Of a DNA stretch of 64,000 bases, positions 33,346-42,558 are shown piece by piece. Numbering within the stretch: position 1 is the first letter of the stretch; each line of letters starts with the position of its first letter. The notes below the pieces were generated by a model. The model had not been told where the DNA came from, did no database searches, and was given only the letters and a program-made list of their open reading frames with translations. Made by a program: the position numbers and the translations under genes. Origin of the DNA: Bin87 sp965219925 (lineage in GTDB: Bacteria; Chloroflexota; Dehalococcoidia; Lucifugimonadales; UBA3495); contig OZ244795.1 of the NCBI GenBank assembly GCA_965219925.1, positions 372,001-436,000 on the forward strand, given 5' to 3'.

Positions 33346-33417
33346 GAACGCGATTGCCCTGTGAGCCCCGGGAATCAACTGGACAATTTGCCGGCAATCC
33401 CGTACATTCTGGTGCCT

Positions 33418-34263
33418 ATGACGGTTTCCGGCGGAGGCGCCACCTGCCCCCATTGCGATGCCCCGTACGAAATGGGGCACAGATTCTGCGGACACTGCGG
33501 ACACGCTCTGCCGGCGTCTCGACCGCCACCCACCGGCGCGGCGGCCCCGGGGCCGTTGGAACGGGCACCGCAAAGCGAACCGCGCTGGCGGCCCATGCTG
33601 GAACGGATACTTGCTCCGGATCGCACCCGCCCCCGACAAGCGGAACGGCGGCCGCCGCCGGTGGCGCAGGACGACGCAGTACCCTACTTCATACCTCTCA
33701 ACCGCGTTATTCTGCTGACCTTCCTGACCACCGGATTTTACCTCTTCTACTGGATGTACATTACCTGGCGGCACTATCGCGACTACAGCGAGGAGCAGGT
33801 ATTTCCGGTATGGCACGCACTGTCAATGCTGGTGCCGATTTACCAGTTTTTCCGGCTCCACGCTCACGTGCGCGTTTACCAGGAAATGATGGCGCAGCGG
33901 GGCGTGCCCAGCACCCTGCATCCGATGCGAACCGTGGGTTTGTACGCCGCAACCGTAGTGCTGTTGTGGGTTACATTTCGCCTGACCACCGATCTGCCGG
34001 TATCTCCGCTGGAGCAATTGGGCTATTTCGGGGCCAACATCGCCAGTGTTGCCATAACTGCCTGGATAATATGGCAGGTTCAGAGCAACATCAACCGGTT
34101 CTGGCAACACCGGGTGGGGGTGCGGCTGGCCAGCGCACCGATTAACCTGATGCAAATTGTGATGAGCGTGCTGGGAGCGCTGAACTGGATTCTCTGGATC
34201 ATTGTGCTGGTGGACCCGACGTTGCTGCTCGCCGACCCTACGGCGGCGGGCGCCGCTCCCTGA
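33418..34263 (+). CDS. Zinc-ribbon membrane protein (DUF4234-like)
   Basis: 281 residues from ATG 33418 (a GTG at 33361 would add 19). A zinc ribbon CPHC ... FCGHCGHAL near the N-terminus is followed by a Pro/Arg-rich linker. Four or five membrane segments come after it: FYLFYWMYITWRHY, the characteristic DUF4234 element; VGLYAATVVLLWVTF; SVAITAWIIWQVQS and VLGALNWILWIIVLV. Tethered soluble zinc ribbon and membrane domain; function unknown. Confidence 0.75.
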   Translation: MTVSGGGATCPHCDAPYEMGHRFCGHCGHALPASRPPPTGAAAPGPLERAPQSEPRWRPMLERILAPDRTRPRQAERRPPPVAQDDAVPYFIPLNRVILLTFLTTGFYLFYWMYITWRHYRDYSEEQVFPVWHALSMLVPIYQFFRLHAHVRVYQEMMAQRGVPSTLHPMRTVGLYAATVVLLWVTFRLTTDLPVSPLEQLGYFGANIASVAITAWIIWQVQSNINRFWQHRVGVRLASAPINLMQIVMSVLGALNWILWIIVLVDPTLLLADPTAAGAAP

Positions 34264-34306
34264 GACACGCGGACCGATTACGCCGGACGACGCCGACCCT
34301 GGCCCG

Positions 34307-34930
34307 TTACAACGAACCGAGGGCCACCTGGACCATGCGGCGTTCCAGTGACAACGCCAGATCCGTAGCGAGTTCGGTGCGATCATGCTCGCCCACGGCT
34401 CCCACGAAGGCCACTCCCAGCAAACGGCCGACGCGGAAGTCTATCACCGTGGAGGAGAGCAGACCGGCCGGCCCGCCCTGCAACACCTGCAAACCCACCG
34501 CTTCATCGTACAATCCGCTGGCCTGCACCCGGTTTACCGCAACGATCTGCTGGCCCGAGCCGCCGCTCTGGCCCACGTTTTCCTCAAAGTCTTTCAGGAA
34601 AATATCGGACATCCAGCCTGACACCTGCTCCGGATTTTCAAACAGGTGGACGACGGTAGCGCCGACGAAATTGAGGCCATCCGCCGGCGTAACGTCGGAA
34701 GTGGGCACGAACTCCCGCATGAACCCGCTGATACGGCCGGCGTTGCGAAACCGGGCGGCGCTGCTGCCGGCAAATCCGTTTTCAGCCAGCTCGTCATTGT
34801 CGAGCACCCCGGAGCGGGCCAATTGATAACTGCGCAGCTGGTCGGGTAAATCACCCTCACTAAGCGTCATGTATTCCAAGTCGGCCTCGCCGATGCGGTA
34901 GGTGGCTTTCCAAAGGGCATCGGATTGCAC
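34307..34930 (-). CDS. Hypothetical protein
   Basis: 207 residues if it starts at GTG 34930, which has AAAGGA 9 nt upstream; the reading frame is open to 35035. Begins MQSDALWKATYRIGEADLEY, later LNFVGATVVHLFENPEQVSG and a C-terminal hydrophobic strand pair (LLGVAFVGAVGEHDRTELAT). No signal peptide or clear catalytic motif. I do not recognise the family. It is the downstream neighbour of the Asp-box protein on the same strand. Confidence 0.6.
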   Translation of the reverse strand: MQSDALWKATYRIGEADLEYMTLSEGDLPDQLRSYQLARSGVLDNDELAENGFAGSSAARFRNAGRISGFMREFVPTSDVTPADGLNFVGATVVHLFENPEQVSGWMSDIFLKDFEENVGQSGGSGQQIVAVNRVQASGLYDEAVGLQVLQGGPAGLLSSTVIDFRVGRLLGVAFVGAVGEHDRTELATDLALSLERRMVQVALGSL

Positions 34931-35054
34931 GGTAAGAAGTCCTTTGATTGATCGCTGGAAGGGAATGTTGGGGCGAAGACGCCCTCGCCCCGATTGATTT
35001 CTACCAGTAGTTGGGACGGAACCGGCCGTCGGCAATCAAAATTGCCGCGTCAGG

Positions 35055-36134
35055 CTAACCCGCCACCATGGGATACACGTGCCGTCCCCGGGTCATTTCG
35101 ACCGGTACGTCGGTGCGATTCCAGTTGTTGCCCCCGTCACCGCTACAATATACGTGACCGTCCCGGTCGCAGCAGTAGACGTTATCCGGCGAGTTTCGGT
35201 CAATTGCGATCTGGAACATGCGGGCCGGGGCAACCTCGCCCAGGTCAAGCCGTTCCCAGGACTCACCGGCGTCGGTGGATCTAACCAGCACACCGGCGTC
35301 CACCGTGCCAGCGGGAGCGCTGCCGCCACCGGCGCCGGCGGCCAGATACATGATGCTGGGATCGTGGGGCGCTACCACCAGGTCGCGACAATAGCTGCCG
35401 CCCTCGAACATCTCGTCGATGGAGACAAATTCCCAATCCTTGCCGCGGTGTCGGCTGCGGAACATGGCGAGCTGGGTGATGATGTACACCAGCCCGGGGC
35501 TCGACGGATTCACCTGAACGCCGTGCAGGTCAACTGGCCCCATGCGGGTGTAGTGGCCATCGGTGATGCAGGACCAGGATTCGCCGCCGTCGCGGGATGC
35601 AATCAGTCCGCCGACTTCAATCGCGCCGTAGACGTCATCCGGGTGGGCGGGATCGACGCTCAGCCCGATAACCCGCTTCACGATTTCGGTGGGGTTCATG
35701 GTGATGTTGGGATGAACCAGCCCTTTGGTGTTGAGCTGACGCCAGGAGTTGCCGCCGTCATCAGACCGGCAGACTCGTCCCTGATCGTACCCGGCAAACA
35801 TGATTGACGAGTCGTTGGGGTGGGCGGTCATCGACCAGACCTCGCCGCTCATGGTGTCGGTGCGGTTCCAGGTGTCGCCCCGGTCATCGCTGCGGTACAC
35901 GCCGTCCTGAGTGCCGGCAAATACGGTGGACGGGTTGTCGGGATGAACCAGCAATGCTCGCACCTGGGGGTCGGCGGGCAAACCGTTTTCGGCGGCTACC
36001 CACTGCGATTCGCCCTCGGTAAGGCGGAACAATCCACCTTCACCCAGCGGCGTACCTTCCACACCTACTACGAGAGCGCTCTCGCCGGCCAGACCGACGT
36101 AGATATTCGTTCGATGGCCATTAGCGGTAGTCAT
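35055..36134 (-). CDS. Asp-box (BNR) beta-propeller protein
   Basis: 359 residues with repeated S-x-D-x-G-x-x-W Asp boxes: RSDDRGDTWNR, RSDDGGNSWRQ, SRDGGESWS, RSTDAGESWER and SGDGGNNWNR, spaced about 45-70 residues apart. These mark a sialidase/sortilin-type propeller, found in glycosidases and in many non-enzymatic proteins. No N-terminal signal sequence and no clear sialidase arginine triad, so a binding or non-sialidase role is likelier. MTTANGHRTNIYVGLAGESA starts the protein. Confidence 0.85.
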   Translation of the reverse strand: MTTANGHRTNIYVGLAGESALVVGVEGTPLGEGGLFRLTEGESQWVAAENGLPADPQVRALLVHPDNPSTVFAGTQDGVYRSDDRGDTWNRTDTMSGEVWSMTAHPNDSSIMFAGYDQGRVCRSDDGGNSWRQLNTKGLVHPNITMNPTEIVKRVIGLSVDPAHPDDVYGAIEVGGLIASRDGGESWSCITDGHYTRMGPVDLHGVQVNPSSPGLVYIITQLAMFRSRHRGKDWEFVSIDEMFEGGSYCRDLVVAPHDPSIMYLAAGAGGGSAPAGTVDAGVLVRSTDAGESWERLDLGEVAPARMFQIAIDRNSPDNVYCCDRDGHVYCSGDGGNNWNRTDVPVEMTRGRHVYPMVAG

Positions 36135-36271
36135 CTGTTAGCCTCCTGCGCTGTGTCAGTATAGACAATGGTTCAAAATTTTTGTTCGAGTCTCCGTGCA
36201 GATTTTTGGCTCCACGGAGCAACTTGTAAAGGACTGGACGCGACTGAGGGCCGGATGGCGCCCCGGAAACG

Positions 36272-37204
36272 CTAGGGCCACATGATCCAGCCGGTGCGGT
36301 CGGTGCGAGCCCGGAATAGGTGCCCGCCGCCGGTGGTTACGTACAGCGTGCGCATATCGGCGTCGCCGAAGCAGCAGTTGGTGGGTCGATCCACCCGCAG
36401 GGGGTGTGTCTCCAGCACCCGGCCCGTGGGCGAGAATACGTAGATGATGGGCCCAGGCCCGGCGGCCTCCCAGCCGGCGCAGACGATGATGTTGCCATCG
36501 ATGTCCAGGGTCATGCCGTCCACGCCTCGCTGCACGCCGGCAGCGCCCGTGCCCCTGGAATCGCCGTCAGCGGCGCCGCCGTCGATGCCGAAGGTGTGCA
36601 GCACGGTGTAATCGCCCAGTGAGCCGTCGTCGGCTATGGGATAGGCCCGCAATTCCCGGCGCCGGGTGGCTCCGTAATCGCTTTGGGCGATGTACAGCGT
36701 GCGCTGGTCGCGACTGATCAGGATGCCGTTGGGGCGGCTGATGTCGGTGGTGGCTCGCACCAGTTCCCATTGGTCGCCGCCCTGGGGGTCCAGGCGCAGC
36801 ACAGACATATGATCCAGTTCCTGCGGGCCGCTGTCTCCGATCCCGGAATAGGGGTCGGTGAGCCAGATGCGCCCCGACTTGTCCACCACCAGGTCGTTGG
36901 GGTTATTGTGCCGCTTTCCGTCCAGCCGGTGGGGCATGGAAACCGCGGTGTTGGTGGCAGCGTCGAAACGGGCGATGCGGCGGCGGCCCTGCTGGCAGCC
37001 ATAAAGATTGCCCTGGGCGTCGAAGCACAATCCGTTGGTGTTGAATGTTTCGTTGAAATACTCGGAAACTTCGCCGGTTTTGGGGTCGTATCGAAGTATT
37101 TTGGATGCGGGGATATGCGTAAACAGCACCGCCTGGCCATCCCAGACCGGGCCCTCTGCGGTGCCTCCGTATGGTCCGGCAACCAGCTCGAAATTCCAGG
37201 ACAT
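36272..37204 (-). CDS. SMP-30/gluconolactonase family protein
   Basis: 310 residues from the second of two adjacent ATGs (37207 is the alternative); GGAGG lies 6 nt before it. Six-bladed propeller with metal ligands in TAEGPVWDG, NNPNDLVVD and VDGMTLDIDGN, and SRPNGILISRDQRTLYIAQS. A Ca/Zn-dependent lactonase hydrolysing sugar lactones or lactone-type intermediates. Monocistronic; a family-1 repeat lies upstream. Confidence 0.88.
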   Translation of the reverse strand: MSWNFELVAGPYGGTAEGPVWDGQAVLFTHIPASKILRYDPKTGEVSEYFNETFNTNGLCFDAQGNLYGCQQGRRRIARFDAATNTAVSMPHRLDGKRHNNPNDLVVDKSGRIWLTDPYSGIGDSGPQELDHMSVLRLDPQGGDQWELVRATTDISRPNGILISRDQRTLYIAQSDYGATRRRELRAYPIADDGSLGDYTVLHTFGIDGGAADGDSRGTGAAGVQRGVDGMTLDIDGNIIVCAGWEAAGPGPIIYVFSPTGRVLETHPLRVDRPTNCCFGDADMRTLYVTTGGGHLFRARTDRTGWIMWP

Positions 37205-37275
37205 CATGCACCTCCGTCCGAAACAGGCCGTTGTATTCTCGGCGCAGTGTAGCACGGTTATCATGGGTAATGGGC

Positions 37276-37507
37276 CTCACGCGTACCCATTTTGCCAAAC
37301 CAAACTGGCCTGCTGTCATTGCGAGGAGCACCCACCCTCACCTGCATTGCGAGGAGCGCAGCCGCTCATGGTGAGCCTGTCGAACCACGTGGCAATCTCG
37401 TTGAGGTTGAACACACGTCGGCAAATCACCATTGCTACGGCGACGAGATTGCCGCCCCCGTATCAAGTACGGGGGCGCAATGACAGATTAAAGCGGGTAC
37501 GCGTGAG
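37276..37507. repeat. Family-1 repeat, near-complete
   Basis: Outer inverted repeats CTCACGCGTACCC (37276-37288) and GGGTACGCGTGAG (37495-37507) match perfectly. Contains the AACCAAACTGGCC module, CATTGCGAGGAGCGCAGC, GTGGCAATCTCGTTGAGGTT, GACGAGATTGCCGCC and GCGCAATGACAG. One of the best type copies. Confidence 0.9.
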
Positions 37508-37587
37508 GTAATGGGCAAATTGACGGCGCCGGAGGGCGGGCTTATCATCAACCTGCTCGATGAACGCAAGGATCCAGGTGCAAATTT

Positions 37588-37944
37588 ATGGGAACCTTTG
37601 AGGTACAAATTGGCGTTGGCCATCCGGCCGGTGGAGACTTTCATCCAGTGTCCGCGCTGGTGGATACTGGCTCTACACATTCCGTGATGCCGGAATCTTT
37701 GCTGGGGGAGTTGAGCCTGCAGCCGTCAGAACGCCGGAGCTACCGAATTGCGGACGGCAGCATCGTCCAATTCGACATCGGAGAAGCGCGATTCAAAATA
37801 GAAAGTCGAGAACGCACCTGCACGGTCATCTTTGGCCCGGAAGGACGGTACTTGCTGGGAGCGACAACCCTGGAAGATTTCGACTTAATGGTTGACCCCA
37901 CCCCGCCAAATCCCAGCCTGGTTTCCCCGAGCCTGGTTTCCTAG
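37588..37944 (+). CDS. Retropepsin-like aspartic protease, copy 1
   Basis: 118 residues. SALVDTGSTHSVMPESLLG holds the catalytic D26-T-G motif. YRIADGSIVQFDIG and YLLGATTLEDFDLMV fit the flap and the LLG-type closing motif of the single-domain retropepsin clan. Such proteins act as homodimers with one Asp per subunit. No signal or membrane segment. Forms a tandem pair with the next gene (52-nt gap). Substrate unknown. Confidence 0.82.
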   Translation: MGTFEVQIGVGHPAGGDFHPVSALVDTGSTHSVMPESLLGELSLQPSERRSYRIADGSIVQFDIGEARFKIESRERTCTVIFGPEGRYLLGATTLEDFDLMVDPTPPNPSLVSPSLVS

Positions 37945-37996
37945 AGATGAGCTGCTACTGTAATCCGATCCGTCGGAATTGGAAGGAGTTGTTGAA

Positions 37997-38350
37997 ATGG
38001 GAACTTTTGAAGTGCAAATAGGCATCGGCCATCCGGCCGGCGGGGACTTCAATGCCATATCAGCAACCGTAGATACCGGCGCAACACACTCGATGATGCC
38101 TGGCACACTGCTGGAGCGGTTACGGATACGGCCTGTCCAGACCGGGCGGTACGGCATTGCTGATGGGAGCGTTGTTGAGTATGGCGTGGCAGATGCCCGG
38201 TTCAGCATAGACGGAGTGGAGCGATATTGCCCGGTGATATTCGGGCCGGAGGATGATTACCTGGTGGGGGCTACGACGCTGGAGATTTTTGAGCTGGTGG
38301 TTGACCCGTTAGGCGAACGCCTGGTTCCGGCAAAGCCATTGAGGCTATAA
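37997..38350 (+). CDS. Retropepsin-like aspartic protease, copy 2
   Basis: 117 residues from ATG 37997 (GGAAGGAG upstream; an in-frame TTG at 37979 is less likely). SATVDTGATHSMMPGTLLER carries the catalytic Asp; YGIADGSVVEYGVAD and YLVGATTLEIFELVVD match copy 1. About 50% identical to copy 1, so an older duplication. The two could make homo- or heterodimers. Confidence 0.82.
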   Translation: MGTFEVQIGIGHPAGGDFNAISATVDTGATHSMMPGTLLERLRIRPVQTGRYGIADGSVVEYGVADARFSIDGVERYCPVIFGPEDDYLVGATTLEIFELVVDPLGERLVPAKPLRL

Positions 38351-38387
38351 AATCTGCCGGCGCCGGCGCGGCAAAGCATCAGAATCA

Positions 38388-38414
38388 TAGGGGCAGGTTT
38401 CAAACCCGCCCCTA
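38388..38414. repeat. 27-bp palindromic repeat
   Basis: TAGGGGCAGGTTT (38388-38400), a central C, then AAACCCGCCCCTA (38402-38414), 12 of 13 pairs. A relative is at 21709-21735. Confidence 0.75.
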
Positions 38415-38450
38415 CTTGCGTCTGCAATCTCGTCGGCTGTCCACGTACTG

Positions 38451-39381
38451 CTATCGTCCGCGCAGCCGGGGGTCAAGCACGTCGCGGAGAGCGTCGCCAA
38501 AGAAGTTGATGGCGAAAAGACTACCGTAATGGCGATGCCCGGGAACGCGGCAAGCCACCAGGCAATGCGGATGTCTCTTGCTCCCTGCGTCAACATGGTG
38601 CCCCAGGTCGGGATATCCGGCGAAACACCCACCCCCAAGAAGGACAGGGACGCTTCGATGATGATGGCGAACCCCAGCGTGATGGTACCCAGCACGATAT
38701 ATGAAGCGACCACGTTGGGCAGGATATGGCGTAGCATGATGCGTGCGGAGCCGGCGCCGATGGCCGTAGCAGCCAGCGTATAGTCCAGTTCCTTGATGCT
38801 CAACACCTGCGACCGTATGACCCGGATCGTGCCCGGCAACAGAATTACCACCAGCGCTACGATGATGTTGTTGGCCGACCCGCCCACGGCCGCGACCAGC
38901 GCCAGCGCCAGTATGGTGGGGGGAACACCATACTGGCGTCGACGATCCGTTGGATTGCCAGATCGACAATGCCGCCGGCGTAGGCGCTGATGATGCCGAT
39001 TACCGTACCCAGCGTTACGCCAATGCCCACGCTGATCAAGCCTACATAGATGGATATCTGCGAGCCGACGATGATCCGGCTGAACTCGTCCCGGCCCAGA
39101 TGATCGCTGCCGAGCCAGGCGCTGGGAGATGGTGGCAGGAATTTCTCGTCATGGGCGCGAAAATCCAGCGGGTCGTTGGGCAAGATGCCCGGTACGGCGT
39201 ACGAAACCACAGCCGCCAGGATCGTCAGGATGATGATTGCCGCGCTGATGGCTCCCAAAGGTTTGGAGCAACTGAATGCGATGATCTTCTGACCCAGGGT
39301 CTGCCTGGGCCGCATGTCCAGTAGTTGGCAATCGGCAGACGGCGCCGCCGACAGCGTTTGCCCGGTGTTATTAGTAGTCAT
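38451..39381 (-). pseudogene. DppC-like peptide/nickel ABC transporter permease, broken
   Basis: The N-terminal frame from ATG 39381 (MTTNNTGQTLSAAP...) carries GAISAAIIILTILAAVVSYA, WLGSDHLGRDEFSRIIVGSQ and GGIVDLAIQRIVDASMVFPP. Coding then moves frame at about 38927 inside a run of C (one base short) to give NNIIVALVVILLPGTIRVIR and LDYTLAATAIGAGSARIMLR. It shifts again at about 38517 in a T run, after which FAINFFGDALRDVLDPRLRG ends at a stop (38451-38453). No partner permease, ATPase or binding protein is near. Two single-base losses in homopolymers mean pseudogene, or sequencing error if the assembly is noisy. Confidence 0.82.
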
Positions 39382-39536
39382 TCGGGTGGTTCTCCGTGCT
39401 GGCCTGGATTCCGGTGCAACCCTGTCAATACCCAAAACAGGCACAAAATAACCCCCACCGGGCGAAAGGAGGCCAACTGGGGCCGAATTTCGTTAACGTC
39501 CACGTTACATAGTGTCAAGAACGTCGCGCGGTGAAT

Positions 39537-39793
39537 CCGTACCCACTTTGTCATTGCGCCCCCGTACTCGATACAGGGGTTGGCAATCCCGTACCCTCCC
39601 CAATCCTGTCCATCCGGTTCATCCAGGTAAAAACGCTCCCTCTCACACCGGGAGAGGGTCGGGGTGAGGGCCGTACCCACTCCTGTCATTGCGAGGAGCG
39701 CAGCGACGTGGCAATCTCGTTGAGGTTGAACACACGTCGGCAAATCACCATTGCTACGGCGACGAGATTGCCACGCTGCGCTCGCAATGACAA
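39537..39793. repeat. Composite repeat region
   Basis: Contains GTACCCACTTTGTCATTGCG (39539-), CCCCGTACTCGATACAGGGG, ATCCTGTCCATCCGGTTCAT, a CCCTCTC..GAGAGGG hairpin element (39646-39678), and a compact family-1 copy: CTGTCATTGCGAGGAGCGCA, GTGGCAATCTCGTTGAGGTT, GACGAGATTGCCACG and CTCGCAATGACA (39681-39792). Confidence 0.8.
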
Positions 39794-39925
39794 AACCGGG
39801 AAAACCGAAAGGCCCTGCGTGAGACGTGGGGCGGTGTTGACGCCAACCCGTGGCCCGGATAGTCTGTTCTGGTTATACTGCGGATTTTCATCGCGGTGAT
39901 GATGATTCGATCAGGAGCGATCCCC

Positions 39926-40762
39926 ATGCCCGATACCGCCGCCACGACTTCCGATGGGACCGATTTGCCCGTTGACGCAGATGGTCACATCCTGCTGCGG
40001 AGGGAACCACCCGTCGCCACGGTTACCATCAACCGGCCGGCCCAACGCAACGCCATCTCCTTCACGATGTGGGGTCAACTTACCGAGTTGATGAACGACC
40101 TGGACAACGACCGCGACATTCGTTGCGTGGTGATAGCCGGCTCCGGTGATGAGGCGTTCTCAGCGGGCGCCGACATCAGCGATTTCGAAGAGCATCGCAG
40201 CGACTCCCGGCGGGGCCGTATCTACAACCGCGCCGTCGATGGCCTGCTGGAGAAGGTTGCCGAAATGGGCACGCCCGTCATCTCTATGATCGGCGGTTTT
40301 GCCGCCGGCGGCGGTTGCGAGTTGGCCGTGGCCACCGACCTGCGCATCGCCAGCGAGCACAGCCGTTTGGGTATCCCGGTGGCCCGGTTGGGAATAACCA
40401 TCGGCCACCGCGAGATGTACGGCCTGGTAAACCTGGTTGGCAAGGGCAACGCGCTGTACATCCTGCTTTCCGGCCGTCTGCTCGATGCCGCCGAGTCGCT
40501 GCGCATCGGACTGGTCAATCAGGTAGCGCCGGCGGAGCAACTGGAAGCCGTTACCTACCAGCTGGCCGCCGATATAGCGTCCCTGGCGCCCCTGTCCCAC
40601 GCCGTCAACAAGCAGACGCTCAACCAGGTGCTGGCCAAACCGTCGCTGGATCTCACCCCGGAAGAAGCCGACCTTCCGCTCACCCAGTTTGACACCCGCG
40701 ACTACCAGGAGGGCTACCGGGCGTTTTTGCAAAAGCGGCGGCCCACCTTCATCGGGGAGTAA
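39926..40762 (+). CDS. Enoyl-CoA hydratase/isomerase family protein
   Basis: 278 residues from ATG 39926 (AGGAGCGAT upstream). Crotonase fold: VATVTINRPAQRNAISFTMW, EAFSAGADISDFEE (oxyanion hole), MIGGFAAGGGCELAVATDLR and SRLGIPVARLGITIG. The Glu in GCELAVA is in place, while the second position of hydratases reads G (LGITIGH), so hydratase versus isomerase or other crotonase activity is unsettled. First of four closely spaced plus-strand genes. Confidence 0.88.
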   Translation: MPDTAATTSDGTDLPVDADGHILLRREPPVATVTINRPAQRNAISFTMWGQLTELMNDLDNDRDIRCVVIAGSGDEAFSAGADISDFEEHRSDSRRGRIYNRAVDGLLEKVAEMGTPVISMIGGFAAGGGCELAVATDLRIASEHSRLGIPVARLGITIGHREMYGLVNLVGKGNALYILLSGRLLDAAESLRIGLVNQVAPAEQLEAVTYQLAADIASLAPLSHAVNKQTLNQVLAKPSLDLTPEEADLPLTQFDTRDYQEGYRAFLQKRRPTFIGE

Positions 40763-40768
40763 CGGGTC

Positions 40769-41587
40769 GTGTCAACCCAAAAGCCCCGGCCCCAAAAACC
40801 CCGGCAAAAAAGCCCACGCCAGCGGGCCGATTTGTTGCTGGTGGAGAAGGGCTTGGTGGAAAGCCGAGAGCAGGCGCAGGCGCTCATCATGGCGGGGGCC
40901 GTGTCAACTCCCGCCGGGCCGGTGCTAAAGGCCGGCGCCTTTTTACTACCGGATACGCCGCTGGAACTAAAGGAACGATTGCCCTACGTCAGCCGCGGCG
41001 GCGTGAAGCTGGCCCGCGCTCTCGATACCTGGGCCGAATCCTTCGGCATACTGCTGGATGGCATCGTCGCACTGGACGCCGGGGCATCGACGGGAGGGTT
41101 CACCGACTGCCTGCTGAATTATGGCAACAGCCGGGGGGTCGGAGGAGCGCGGCGTGTTTACGCGGTGGATGTGGGACACGGGCAGCTGCACTATAGTCTG
41201 CGCACCGACCCGCGAGTGGTGTGCATGGAAAAGGTGAACGTGCGCCACCCGTTCCAACTTCCTGAGCCGGTCGATATGCTGGTGATGGACGTATCGTTCA
41301 TATCGCTGACGATGGCCCTGCCCGAACCGTTGACCCACCTGCGTGCGGATGGATACGGCATCGTTCTGATCAAACCTCAGTTTGAGGCCCGGCGCGGCGA
41401 GGTCGGCAAGGGCGGTATCATTCGCAGTGATGAATTGCGAAACGACATACTGACCAGGGTTACCGACTGGCTCGAGGCGCGTCCGGAGATTCGTTTGCTG
41501 GACACCATAGACTCGCCCATCACGGGAGACGCCGGCAACCACGAATTCCTGGCGTTATTGCGAAAAGTAGAGACACAGCCAATTTAG
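40769..41587 (+). CDS. tlyA: TlyA-family rRNA methyltransferase / hemolysin-like protein
   Basis: 272 residues from GTG 40769. An S4 RNA-binding domain (RADLLLVEKGLVESREQAQA ... PYVSRGGVKLARAL) precedes an FtsJ-like SAM domain with ALDAGASTGGFTDCLL, VYAVDVGHGQLHYSLR and VMDVSFISLTMALPE. TlyA enzymes 2'-O-methylate rRNA cytidines; the KPQFEARRGEVGKGGI segment is typical. It starts 6 nt after the enoyl-CoA hydratase stop. Confidence 0.9.
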   Translation: MSTQKPRPQKPRQKSPRQRADLLLVEKGLVESREQAQALIMAGAVSTPAGPVLKAGAFLLPDTPLELKERLPYVSRGGVKLARALDTWAESFGILLDGIVALDAGASTGGFTDCLLNYGNSRGVGGARRVYAVDVGHGQLHYSLRTDPRVVCMEKVNVRHPFQLPEPVDMLVMDVSFISLTMALPEPLTHLRADGYGIVLIKPQFEARRGEVGKGGIIRSDELRNDILTRVTDWLEARPEIRLLDTIDSPITGDAGNHEFLALLRKVETQPI

Positions 41588-41596
41588 GATACTGAT

Positions 41597-41920
41597 ATGT
41601 ACGTACTACGGAGAATTTTCAAGACTAAACCCGGCGAAGCTCGTCGCGTAGCCAGCTTGCTGCAGAAGCAGGCGCAGATTTACCACGACGCCGGTCAACG
41701 CAGCGAGTTCAAGGTTTATTTCAATGGGGCCACGGTACCCGGCGAAACCGACGTGGTTATATTGGAATGGACCGATGAGGCGCTGATGTCGCCCATGCGC
41801 GGCGGCCACCAACTGCCGCCGGCGGCGATGGAAATCGGCGGACAAATCCGGCCGCTGGTAGAGAGCAACCGCATCGAGTTCATGGAGCTGATGACACCGG
41901 ACAAGATGATGGATGTCTAA
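41597..41920 (+). CDS. Small dimeric alpha-beta barrel-like protein
   Basis: 107 residues. MYVLRRIFKTKPGEARRVAS, ending in a helix, then FKVYFNGATVPGETDVVILE and a C-terminal IEFMELMTP strand suggest the ferredoxin-like dimeric barrel. Named function not recognised. It starts 9 nt after tlyA and is followed by a hairpin, so it ends that transcription unit. Confidence 0.65.
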   Translation: MYVLRRIFKTKPGEARRVASLLQKQAQIYHDAGQRSEFKVYFNGATVPGETDVVILEWTDEALMSPMRGGHQLPPAAMEIGGQIRPLVESNRIEFMELMTPDKMMDV

Positions 41921-41939
41921 CGCGCAGCGGCAACGACGA

Positions 41940-41979
41940 CCCGGACGGGCATATTTCACCCATCCGGCGCCCGTCCGGG
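41940..41979 (+). terminator. Hairpin after the tlyA operon
   Basis: CCCGGACGGGC (41940-41950) pairs perfectly with GCCCGTCCGGG (41969-41979); loop of 18 nt. 20 nt after the preceding stop. No U-tract. Confidence 0.6.
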
Positions 41980-41999
41980 ATTGCCCTTACACATGACTC

Positions 42000-42062
42000 A
42001 CCCTCACCCCCGTATCAAGCACGGGGCAGGCTCTAGCCCTCTCCCTCGATTGGAGAGGGGAC
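42000..42062. repeat. Repeat fragments before the CinA-like gene
   Basis: ACCCTCACCCCCGTATCAAG, CACGGGGC and TAGCCCTCTCCCTCGATTGG followed by AGAGGGG: pieces of the 'CCCTCTCCC' hairpin element and a family-1 right half. Confidence 0.6.
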
Positions 42063-42084
42063 ATCGTTGCACAGGAGGCACATC

Positions 42085-42558
42085 GTGGACGTTCAACAGG
42101 TAGCCGAAACACTGCTGGAACGGGGACAAACCGTGTCCGTCGCCGAAGCCTGCACCAATGGATTGCTGGGGTACACCCTGGGAACCATTCCCGGCGCATC
42201 GCGTTTCTTCCCCGGCGGCGTTATCGCTTATACCGGCGGGCTGAAAGAGAAGATCCTCGGCGTTCCGGACGAGTTATACGAAACGGCCGGCAGCGTGAGC
42301 CGTGAGATGGCAATCGCGATGGCCCGCGGCGTCCTCGAACTGACCGGAACCGACTACGCCCTGTCCACCACCGGCGTCACCGGCCCGGCAGCCGGACGCA
42401 GCGGCCTGCCCATCGGCACGTTCTGGGTTGGCATGGCGGTGAAAGGCGGCGTGGACACTGCCATCGAGATACGCGTGGGCGGCGACCGCGACGATACCAA
42501 GCACGGAGCAGTGCAGGCGGCCATCAACCTGCTGGGCAACCAGCTTGCCACCGGCTAA
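42085..42558 (+). CDS. CinA-family C-terminal (nicotinamide-nucleotide amidase) domain protein
   Basis: 157 residues from GTG 42085 (AGGAGG 6 nt upstream). Stand-alone CinA C-domain: SVAEACTNGLLGYTLG (usual AESCTGG; here S to A and G to N), GASRFFPGGVIAYTGGLKEK, TDYALSTTGVTGPAAG and GLPIGTFWVG. PncC enzymes deamidate NMN; the altered active-site motif (AEACTNG) leaves activity uncertain. Upstream COG1058 domain is absent, as in PncC. Confidence 0.82.
   Translation: MDVQQVAETLLERGQTVSVAEACTNGLLGYTLGTIPGASRFFPGGVIAYTGGLKEKILGVPDELYETAGSVSREMAIAMARGVLELTGTDYALSTTGVTGPAAGRSGLPIGTFWVGMAVKGGVDTAIEIRVGGDRDDTKHGAVQAAINLLGNQLATG

Noticed and set aside
37511..37690. Small ORF starting MGKLTAPEGG upstream of the first retropepsin
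   Set aside because: It overlaps the protease gene in another frame, and the overlapped part reads as shadow sequence with Trp/Cys-rich composition.
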